A stretch of DNA of 64,000 nt from Typha latifolia. Taxonomy: Eukaryota; Streptophyta; Magnoliopsida; Poales; Typhaceae. The position numbers and the translations under genes are program-made. The notes below the pieces were generated by a model. It was not told where the DNA came from. It worked only from the letters and a program-made list of their open reading frames with translations, and made no database searches. This document shows, piece after piece, positions 42,763 through 53,400 of this stretch (position 1 is its first letter; every line of letters begins with the position of its first letter). Where the stretch lies: the NCBI GenBank assembly GCA_019914945.1, contig CM034101.1, forward strand, positions 3,297,188 through 3,361,187. Reading direction: 5' to 3'.

Positions 42763-43075
42763 ATGGAGGAGATCTCCGAGGTGGCCGCCGGAGAATAAAA
42801 GGACACCGGTGAAGCATATTCCGCTGATCATAAAGCTCGAGGAGGTCGCCCTCACCGTCGGAGAGGAAGACGAGGATGTTCACCTCGATCTGTGAGTCAC
42901 TCCTACATCTCTGTCCATCAGCCGCTTTAAGGTTCCATTTTTATAATCTCTATCCTCTTTCTTAATCTCACTGCCTTTATTCTTAGGAAGGCGAAGCTTT
43001 ACTGGCACGACAAGGAAGGAAAACCAATTGAAGGGGAGGGGAATCGGGAATGTGAAGCTTCTTAAGCACAAAAAG
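42763..43075 (+). pseudogene. RanBP1 gene fragment, frameshifted and truncated
   Basis: Two exon-like pieces, 42763-42892 and 42987-43075, are joined by an intact GT-AG intron (CT|GTGAGT ... TTCTTAG|GAAGG). Together they encode the start of a Ran-binding protein 1: an IIKLEEVALTVGEEDED block, then LDLKAKLYWHDKEGK across the junction. RanBP1 helps Ran-GTP hydrolysis in nuclear transport. A stop codon (TAA at 42796-42798) and a frameshift separate the ATG frame from the RanBP1 frame in exon 1. A second one-base shift in exon 2 (near 43038) is needed to reach GIGNVKLLKHKK. The rest of the Ran-binding domain is not seen downstream. The kept intron argues for a partial genomic copy rather than retroposition. 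Confidence 0.72.
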
Positions 43076-43079
43076 TGAG

Positions 43080-44237
43080 TAGAAAAGTTGGTTGGTTATG
43101 AAGATAGGCTATTAAGATCTGTCCACTGTCCATCCTTTTGATCTATTTTGCACTTTTTTTGGAGCTTAGAGATTGCTTAGTTTGTTCGTTCTTATTCTAA
43201 GTATGGAATGTAAAGAGTGTCTTATGACGAAAACATTGAGATCTGCTATGAGTCTATAATTCGCTTTGAGATCCGATTTAGATACTATCAATATCGGTAT
43301 CCGTTAAAAGATATGATCCTTGTTATATTTATATTCATATTCATTTAGTTAGCATATAAGTTTAATTTTATTATACATCTAATATCTATATTTAAAGTAA
43401 AATAATATAGACCCGAATATGAATTAAGCATTATTCAATCAGGTTTTATTTTCTTAGTGTCATATTTTTTTCCGCCCTAGTACACTTTAGGAATATAGAC
43501 AATTCTAAAATATATATTTTTATTTATTATTTTTAAAAATAATAAGGTATTTATTTTTAGAATAACTATTTATATGTTCATTTATATTTAGAAAGAGGCG
43601 TATAATAATTATTTTCGATACGATATAAAATAAAGAAAAAGATTAAAAAAAATTTGGTCTTTATAAAATTACTATAAATATTCTTTAATTTAATATAAAA
43701 TAAATTAATGAAAGATATCAATGATAAATTAATAATTAGTTTAGTGTGTGGTATAATATATAATCTTAATAAATAGTATTTATATCAAAGAATAGAACTA
43801 TTATTTTGAAATAATAGGTTATAGTCTAAAATAAGAAAAAATTTAGTTTTTGAAGTGAATGACAATTTATATTTGAATAACATTTTTACGCTAGCGGTGG
43901 TATGCAAACTTGTGCCACATCCAAGAATAATTATCTCATCATCTAATCTTTTTAAGTAGAAAGATGGTGTATTACCTCAAAAATTGGCACAAAAGTTTAA
44001 TGTATTAAAAATGATATCCGGGGCATCCCTATGCAACATAATATATAATGTTATGGGGATAGATTGTTTACCTTCCGAATAAATGGGAGATATAAGATGA
44101 TTTTATTTCAATATTTACTTTGTCTGACATCTATGCAGTAATTGAAGTGGATGTAACCATTTATTCGAATGACAATGATGCTCTTAAGTTTTACACCAAG
44201 CATAACAGTATAATACTACATCTATCTTTACCCTCCA

Positions 44238-44273
<36 letters not shown>

Positions 44274-44440
44274 TGTATTAGGGTGTCAATTCAAACCCAA
44301 TAACCCGGCTGCCACAGTTCTTTTCTAATACAAACAGGTCGAATCGTTCTATCGAACCCGAACCAGATCCAGTAGTAGAACCGGGTCAAGATCCGAAACC
44401 CGAGTACAATTTATAGCGCCGTTCGTTCGTCTTCCCCGTT
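43080..44440. other. AT-rich intergenic region
   Basis: No gene is seen. There is a (CA)n microsatellite at 44240-44272. Just after it, TATTAGGGTGTCAATTC (from 44276) resembles the end of hAT elements of the TAGGGTGTCAA type and is followed by CCCGAACC-like words. It may be a solo or decayed end close to the promoter of the methyltransferase gene. Confidence 0.5.
44240..44272. repeat. (CA)n microsatellite
   Basis: About sixteen perfect CA units, some 190 bp upstream of the methyltransferase start codon. Confidence 0.95.
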
Positions 44441-44461
44441 CCCGTTCTCGCGCCTCTTCCC

Positions 44462-47400
44462 ATGGCGACTCGCCATCGCCGCTACTCGTGCGAGTCGGCG
44501 GCGGAAACCCTAGAATGGATGAACGCCATTGACGAATTCCTCCGGCCTTACAGGCCTATCATGGACGCCCACGTCGTCAATTTCTTCAAGGTCCTCTTCT
44601 GGGTTCTTTCGATCCATCGGAAACCCTAGGTTCCTGGATCTTTCGAGGGCTAATGTACTGATAAATTTGGTCGGTTTGCGCAGGATAAGTTGTGGGAGAT
44701 GGTGGATGAGCAGTGGATGGATTGTCTTAAGAAGGAATCCGTTGAAAGTTTGCTAAAATTGCCGTCTGGATTTGTTCAGGTATGGATGTTTGATGCATTT
44801 AAACTTGATTCTTAGATTGGGTGACCTGGTGTTAGATTTTAATAAGTGTGGATGTTTATTTTCCTATCATGATGGAGTTGCGCATAAACCCGAGATTGTT
44901 CTTATTATTAGGTTGTACTATTTTGCCTAAGAATCCACAATAAATATGCAAAGGAGGTCGAGGTGTGATATGTTGATAAATATCCATATGATTCATGAGT
45001 CTTGAACAGGATAAATCTAGGTCTTATTATGATATCGACATTGAAACCTAGAGGAGAATAGGAAGGATAACTTTGGAAAGATAGTCCCAGCAAATTATGG
45101 CTAGCATCTAGGTGATCCTGCAGCTGCCTGGTTGATGATTGTAATGTCTACTTTGATGTCAAATCAGAGGTTGGTGCCAGAATGGTGATTTGGTAGCAGG
45201 ACAGGATTAGATTGTAAAAAGGGGCACGACAATTTTCTGTCATTGCTGGATATTTTCAATGCACATTCATGTTTATGAGGAATTTGAACCATGAGATTAG
45301 AGAGGAGAGCGACATAGATTCAGTTAAATATTTAAGGGCAATAGAGATAGAGATAATAATTAATTATGTTTTTGTTTCCAATTATATTTGTGAGAATGAG
45401 ATGCATGAGGATGATTTTGCATAAGGTCATTTTGGTTTAGTCGATTCCTTATTTATATATGCAACAGGACTATTGGCCCAGTTCTTTACAAGAATTTATA
45501 CACACCTTGAGGTCTCTGGTGATTCCACGAGAGCCAAAGTTGGCACATCCAGTATGTTCTCTCAGAATCTATTTTTGTATGTCTAGCAGTTATAAACTTA
45601 TAATATTTGCATGGTAATAAAGTTCATGTAGAAGTATGAAACTACCAATTACTTTATTTTATACTCATTAAGGAATGCTTTCCTCTGGAAGTATAATATA
45701 TCTGCTTTGATTTTGACCCTACATGCTAATTGCTTTTAAATTTTTTTATTAGTTTGGGATTTAAGAAATTTATTACTTTGATTGGTGTGATATTAATCAA
45801 GGTTCCCAGTATCGGAATCGAGATTGGTCGTTTGGAAGACAATAGATATCGGCGTATCGGTCGCTCGTATCGGATCAGACTATTTTTGAATTACGTAAAA
45901 TTCTAAATATTATCTAAAAATATAGAAAATGCATATTTTAAAAAAATAGAAAAATAAGAAAATTAAAATTACTCACATATAAAGCCTAAAAACTTAAAAA
46001 ATATATTAACTTACTCAAAATTAAAAAAAATACTACACCTACATCTTCACCCTATTGCTGCTTCATCACAACAGTAGTAGAGTAGCAAGAAGGGAAAGAG
46101 ATAGAGAATGAGAGTGGAATTAAAAACTGAAAAAGAAATTAAAAAACTCATCCGAGGTCGCCGGATCTTGGTCGGAGAACGTCGTCGGAGGTTGAGATCA
46201 CTGGATATCTACTTGCTGGTAGAAGAGGGGATAGAAGGTTGAGATCACTGGATTTAACTCAATAAATCCGCTCGAAACAGATTGGGTATCGGCCGATACC
46301 CTAGCCGAAACTAGCCAACCCGGATTGGGATCGGCCAAAATGGGAAACCTTGATATTAATCATACATTATGATCAGAACACATAATACCAGTTGTTATGT
46401 TTTTGAAGTTATTTCTATTCTTTCAAGTTGACAGAATCTTGCCATTTGAATTATTAGATAGTGAAATTTATGACTCGTAAAGGATTGAATTAGAAAAAAG
46501 TTTGTGTCCCATATTTACATCTTATGTATGTTCATTACATAAAGGAAAACTAACAAGTCACATTGTGGAGAACTGGGGACCATACATTGAGCGTATTAGA
46601 TGCTGCCTGGTTTAGTTGGTGTTTCCTTTTATGTATCATCTGCATTCTCTTTGGATCCTTATTGGATCTGGTGCTTTGTTTTTTTGTGTATTTTACTACA
46701 TAGAGAAAACATGCTAATATTTAATCCTTAATCATGTTGTCACTTCTTGCAGATTATACAAGATCTGCATGTGTCATCACTTGGTACTGTTCTTGCTCAA
46801 GGCATGAATATGAAAAAGAAACATGAAGTAGGTAGTTGAATTTTTCAAGAGCAATCTGGCTCTACTGCTCTTCGAACAACTCAATAGAACTTCATTTATG
46901 TTATCATTCTCCACTTTGATCCTTGCCACAGTTTGCACAAATGAAACATTATCTTGTTGTGGAGCAGGTAGAGATTCTTGCAGCAGTTGTTAGCATGATT
47001 GCCAGAGGCTCCAGAGCTGAAACAGTTATCGATGTAGGTTCTGGCCAGGTATGACTTCAATATTTCGTTTTTATTAACAACATTCTCAGTAAAAATTATA
47101 CATGCTCACTAGGGGTCACAGTGTTTAGACTTTGTTTGGATCTAGGTTTATGCCATTTCCCTAAAGTTTAGATTGAGTTTAGTTTGATTGTAAAATGAAA
47201 CTAGCTCAAGTAGGATTCTGGTTCTCAGCTTATGAAATTAGCTCATCATAAAAATGAAACAGATAAAGAATTTATTAGGCACAGATCTGTCCAGTGGGTT
47301 CAAGTGGCTTAAGAGTTGAAACTGAGCATCTGAGTTGAGGCCTGGCTCAAGCTCAAGCCAATCCCGAGCACCCTCTTCTACTGTGGGTGCAACCTAAGTA

Positions 47401-50400
47401 ACATGATGAGGGACTTGTCAGCTTGTTTGCACCATAAGTACGTTCTTACTTATGTCATTGTTCTGACCTTTTCTCTTACCTATAACTTGTTATAAATAAT
47501 CTGACAAATCTCGGCCACATAATATTAGGAGTACTTGGCACATTTTTTTTTCAGGTCTTTTCTGTTCTGAACTGCATATTTAATGTTTATCAGGGCTATC
47601 TTGCACAAGTGCTATCATTTCAGTATCAGCTTCCTGTAATAGCCATTGATGCTTCTTTGCACCATGCAACTGTTACTAGTTCTCGGGCGGAGAGAATAAA
47701 AAAGCATTATGCAGCTAAATGGTACCTTCAAGAATAAACCTTTTGGTCTTTAAAACTTTAATGTGTATGTTCTTGCATGACAACTGCATGATATTCCATT
47801 GATTTGTTAGTGCAGTGAACCAACATCTGAAAGTTCCTCAAACTATTACTTGCCGTGTTCTTTCAAGTGAGGCATTGACAGATTTAACTACTACTGTATT
47901 ACGTGAAGATAGTAATAAACAATCTTTGAAGACTGAGAATGGCTTGGAGCTCAATGCTCTACACAAAAAGGAACTAAATGCAAGGGAAGGAAAGTGTTTT
48001 TCAAATAAGCAGCATACCGGACCTCCATTGGTTCTTGCCGGACTTCATGCTTGTGGTGACCTTTCAGTAAACATGCTAAGGTTGGTGACAAACTGACAAT
48101 TTCTTGAATTTTCATTTGAAGAAATATGATTTGTTGGCAAAGATTTAATTTTACATATGTACACAAATTTCTTTAAGCAAGTCTATGTTCAGTTCTACAC
48201 CGTAGGTGGTTATAACTTATAATGTTCCTTTCTTATGCACATCTGTATTTAATCCTCTTTCTATTTAGGACATTTGTTGAATGTGAACGGGTTACAGCAT
48301 TAGTAAGTATTGGATGTTGCTATAACCTATTATCCGAAGATTGTGTTGAGGTGGTCAACAACTCTTCTAGTTTTCCAATGAGTAGTGCTGCTAAACTATC
48401 TCGTTTATATCTTGGAAAAAGAACGCGTGATCTTGCTTGTCAGGTATGCCTATCATATTGCACTTAGCATGTATCTTCATATATACTATGCAGTTTGGAA
48501 TATTGTTGTTCTATGGAGGTAAAACTTTATGGTGGTCATAAGTAAATGAAACTGAACACATTAGCAAGTATATTAAATGTATTGATTTGAGTAATTGAGT
48601 GAAGCTTGACTGAACTCTCTCTTTCTCCCCCTTTTTTTTTTGAGCTGGTTTTTGTTTCTCAAGAGAGTATTGCCCTCCATTTTAACTTGAGATAAATGGA
48701 CCTTTACATTTTCTTATTTATTTGGAACTTCTCTTGTTATTTACGATAATCAGATTGACATAAGTCGTGTCATATGGTCATATTAGCTTATGCTGTTGAT
48801 ATTTTTGAGTTTGGACACCAGTTGAAGATTTCTTTTCAGAGGAGGCAGAGTTTTATTGGAGGAATACATTCAGGGGAACTTATGAATTTCTTGAATATAT
48901 AATTCCTCATCGAATGTAAGTTAGAAAATAATATGTACAAGCAACGATAGCTGTGCCGACCAGCATGGGGTATGTTGGTCGTCATTTACCATTTTGGCGG
49001 CATACCAACATGTGGCACGAGGGGGTGTCGTACTAAGGGTGGCAATCGGGTCAGATTAAGCAGGTTCGGGTTGGGTTAATTTCAACCTGACATGAACACG
49101 ATCCGATCAATAAACGAGTTGCATTTAGTAGACACGAACACAATCCGATTATTAAACAAGTAACACGACACGACCTGTCTAACTCGTTTAATAAACGGGT
49201 CGGGTTAACCCGACACATTAATACGACTCGTCTAACCCGTTTAATAAACGGGTCGGATTAACCCGACTCGTCTTACTAAATCCTATATAAAAGTTAATAT
49301 TTATTAATTTATCATATAAACAAAATAATCTATTTTCAACTCAAAACTCATACAACATCAAAATTATAATTCTAATAATTCACCATAACAAAAGTCCATA
49401 CAATAAAGTTTGGAGTTTAGAACAAAGTTTTAACTCTTAAACCAAAATCTATACAACAATTTGTATAGAACAAAATTTAAAACAAAGTTTACAACAAATC
49501 TACACAATTTTTAATTCTAACTCTCAAATCTAACAATCTCATGACAATTAGAACAAATCTAACAATCCCATGATAATCCCGTAACAATCTAACAATCCAA
49601 AATTTAAAACAAAGTTTACAACAAATCTGCACAATTTTTAATTCTAACTCTCAAATCTAACAATCTCATGACAATTAGAACAAATCTAACTATCTCATGA
49701 TAATCTCGTAATAATCTAACAATCCATATAACCAACGATGGTCGTGCCACAAGCACAAACCGTACTAACCATCGACCGGCACGGCATGGCACGACACGTG
49801 CCGTAAAAGGAGAGAAAAATGTAAGGGATACTCACCATTGCCTTTGCAGTCGCCGTTGCCATTGCTTGTGATTCAATCTCTCTTTTCTCTCGGGCGGGCT
49901 AGGGCACCCGACGAAGCGACAACGGGCAGCGATAGGCGAGCGCGGACGACAATCGGTGACGGGTAGCTCGACGACGAGGTCGATAGTGAGCCGCGAAGCT
50001 ATTATGAGGGGTGTCATGCGGTACCCCTTGTGCCACATGCCGGTATGCCGCCAGCACGGCCATCCATGCATACAACAAGATTCATTTCTTCATCCAGCGA
50101 AATATTGCTAGCTTTAAGATCACAGTGAACTATGCATGGCCTCGAATCCCTATGAAGATATAGGAGCCCTCGAGCGATCCCCTCTATAATGTTGAAACGC
50201 GTCTTCTAATCTAGTGATGCTTGCTTGATAGGATCTACGGAAACCAAATTAATTGATTATTAAGCAAAATGAGAGAAATATAAATTAGGTAGATATATAA
50301 CATGATCATTCTGTAGCATTAAGGACATACCAAAGAGGAAGGCGTCCTGTTAGGCAAGTATCGTAGATCAATATCTTCTCTTCTCCTTCAATGCAGCAGC

Positions 50401-53400
50401 CTATTAATCTGACTAGATTCCTGTGTTGCGACTTTGGAATTAATATTACTTCATTCTTGAACTCCTCTATGCCCTGACCAGAGCTCCTTGAAAGCCTTTT
50501 CACAGCTATCTCTTCCCCTCGGGGTAGCAGTCCCTGTAAAAGACAACCGTCTAGTGATTATTTATATAATGATCTTATACATCTGAAAGATTAATCATTG
50601 ACAGTTTTCAGATTGTTCACCTTGTACACATGGCCAAATCCACCTTGTCCAAGCTTATTTGAATCACTGAAATTACTAGTAGCCGTTGCTATGCTACCAA
50701 AAGTAAATAATGGCATCTCAGAGCCTTTTCCTTCATCCCTTTCTTCTCCATATTGACTTGGCCTTGAGAAGTCTATTTTGGCCTCAATTTGAGAACGATT
50801 ACCAGAAAACAAGGATTCTTTCTTCCCACCATTTTGCAGCAAATCTGTTTTAATCCAATCACAAAATTTTAAATCAAATTTGGAGTTGAAATTAAGAAGT
50901 ATTTCATCATAATTTAACTCTCATTGATTAGGGTAGTGCTAAATCTTTACCCTTGATTTGTTTTCTGTACTTCCACCATAGAAAGCTGCAAGTTGCTAAC
51001 CACTATAGGCACTATTACAATCGGTATCCAATGGATACCTGCAGACCAAAGTTCAAAAAGAATAGCATTAACAAATAGGTAAAACTCAATGGAAGTTACT
51101 TTATGCAGAATTGTAATTACAGCAGCAGGAAAATTGTTACCTTTATCCTCGGGATCTCCATTCCATTTACCAGATGTATAGTTCCATTCACCTGCTGTGT
51201 TCTCATCTTTCTTCTAGTCAGATTAAACCCACCGATTCTCCCACCCATCTTGATATTACAACAAGAAATGACAAAAATCAGTAAGTACATCAAACTACAA
51301 TACCACCAAATGAATCACAACTAGAAGGAATTATTTGCGATAACACGATCATTGGTCAAACCAAATCAACCAATAATTGATTAACCCTCAAAAGAGGGAA
51401 TAATGTTACAACAATTGCTTTACAGTCAATGCCACTAATAGACAACATTCACCAAATCACATGAAAGGCTTCCATTCCAAATAAGTTATTAACTATTAAT
51501 GGCACTATTTTAGCATCACAACTTCACATGATCATTAGAGTTGAGGAACTGTTGTCATAATCACGAGATCCATGAGTCAGGACTTAAGCCATAAACCCTG
51601 GAAGACTAAACACTATAAACAAAAACATGACGAACAAAAATACCATCAGAAAAATCGTAGATCAATAACCCAAGGAAACTCAAAGGTAAATAAGAAAAGC
51701 ATTAATAATCTTTACCTGACAACTCTAAGCTAATCTGCCCATAGATCGCCAAGGCAAAGGTCAAGACCCATCTCTATTACCAACACCACCACCACAAGGA
51801 GAAGCTAAAACGCTACTCTTTCTGCCTCGGGTGGAGCAGGGGGGAGGAGGACACAAGTCGGTCGTCAATGGTGGGGGCAAGGCATCGATCTATGCTCTCA
51901 ATTGGGAGTGTGGACTTGCCGGTTGGGGCGGGGTGGAGGCACTTCAAGTAGTAGACGAGGGCAGTGGCTTGAGGAAAAGTGGGAGTGGCAGGCGGCGACA
52001 TGAAAAAGAGACGAAGAGTAGGCGTGACAAATGGATAAGGCGGTTGCTTGGGAGAAAAGGAGGGGTAAGAGATTAGGTTTAGATATTAGGTTATATATAT
52101 ATATATATAACGGGTTGACCCAATCCGACCCGCATATTTAAACGGGTCAGTGGTATAAACCCAAATATGACCCGATTATTAAATGGGTTAGGTGGGTTGA
52201 TCCGTTTACGACCCGAACCCGATTACACTAAACCTAAACCCGATTAAGAGTCAGGTTATCATGTTGGGTTATCAAGTCGGGTCAATTTTTGCCACCCCTA
52301 TGCCGCACAACACCCCTCCTAGCAACGATCCACTCACCGTCAAGCTTTTTGTCGCCACCGATCATGTCGCCGTCCATTGTTTGTGTGCCGAAGTTTATCG
52401 ATGAAAGTGTCGTCACATCCGATGCGGATGCTCTAGCTCGAGGCAAAAGAAGACCTCGGGCTGGTGAAATAAAAACTTAAGTTATGGATCCATATTGAAT
52501 GCGACAACGCATTCATCGACGAGGTCGACGGTGAGCGACGACGACAAGATTGAAGAGTGAAGATGAGCAGTCTTCTCAATCTCTTTTTTTCTCTCTTGCA
52601 GCACAGTCGGTAAGTGTCGCGGCACGGGCAATGCTGTGTGTGCTGACCGATGGTTAGCACAGGCCATGCCTTTGGCCATGGATATCCAAATTCAATCAAT
52701 CCCGAGTCGGATTAGGCGATCCAGATCAGGATCGGATAACCGACCCCGATCAGACTGGTTTTGGCTAGTTTCAGTCGTACCGACCGAAACTCGGCTGAAA
52801 ATAATAATATCGGCTGAAATTAATTTTTTCATAAGATTCAAGTCAAATCTAAAATGTATATAACCTAGGAGACATTAATAATTGATGTCATCAGTTGCTT
52901 TCTTTTTAAATTTTCAGTTTTTACTCTCTATTCCTCACACACACACACTCTTCTCTTACTCTTACACTTCACCGAGTTCATTTGGCGGCCGTTCTGTGAT
53001 CCCCTATGGCTAGTCCGCACTTTGGTGAACTCAGATAAGTTTTTATTTCTTTTTTCTCATCCACCTTTTAACTTCTCTTTTCTTACTACTATAGAATAAT
53101 AGCGAAGAGAGATCTCTTTTTATTTATATTATTCTGCAGTAACAATTTTCAAGTATAAAAATTTGTTTAATTCAAGTCGAAATTTATTATAGTTTTGAGT
53201 GAGTTTTTTATTTAGTTTTGAAAGTCCATACATGCCTAATTTTTATTTCTTAGTTTTTTGTTATTTTTTTATAAATATTTAGAAAATTTTCTGTATTTTA
53301 AATAATATTTAAAATTTTACGTAATTAAAAATAGTTAGATCCGATATGGGCAACCAATATGACCAATACAGCCAATATGTATCATTTTTTTTAATGGCCA

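Larger units (their letters stand above)
49034..52300. mobile_element. Non-autonomous hAT-like transposon carrying a receptor-kinase fragment
   Basis: 3267 bp. Ends are inverted repeats: TAAGGGTGGCAA(TCGGGTC) at the left, and TAGGGGTGGCAAAAATTGAC as the reverse complement of the right end. Flanking 8-bp sequences TGTCGTAC (49026-49033) and TGCCGCAC (52301-52308) match at six positions, both differences being C/T. This is a plausible aged hAT target duplication. Both subterminal regions are rich in ACCCG/CGGGT words, in opposite orientation. No transposase is visible. The interior holds a 127-bp tandem repeat, an inverted copy of the outer element, and a decayed S-receptor kinase fragment. It lies in intron 8 of the methyltransferase gene. 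Confidence 0.75.
48945..52660. mobile_element. Outer GC-rich repeat element split by a hAT insertion (tentative)
   Basis: The left part (about 48945-49033) has GGCGGCATACCAACATGTGG and GGCACGAGGGGGTGTCG. The right part resumes at 52301 with CCGCACAACACCCCTCC and runs to about 52660, ending in words like GCTGACCGATGGTTAGCAC. A second, more compact copy of the same family sits at about 49727-50065 in opposite orientation: the reverse complement of 50010-50055 reads GGCGGCATACCGGCATGTGG and GGCACAAGGGG. The family is not recognised. Borders are approximate. Confidence 0.45.

Noticed and set aside
49472..49725. Considered as a CRISPR-like or satellite array
   Set aside because: Only two adjacent copies with no spacers in a plant intron; a simple tandem duplication explains it.
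49832..50071. 79-codon frame (-) inside the transposon block
   Set aside because: Arg/Pro-rich frame of a GC-rich repeat with an inverted copy nearby; no transposase or host-gene similarity recognised.
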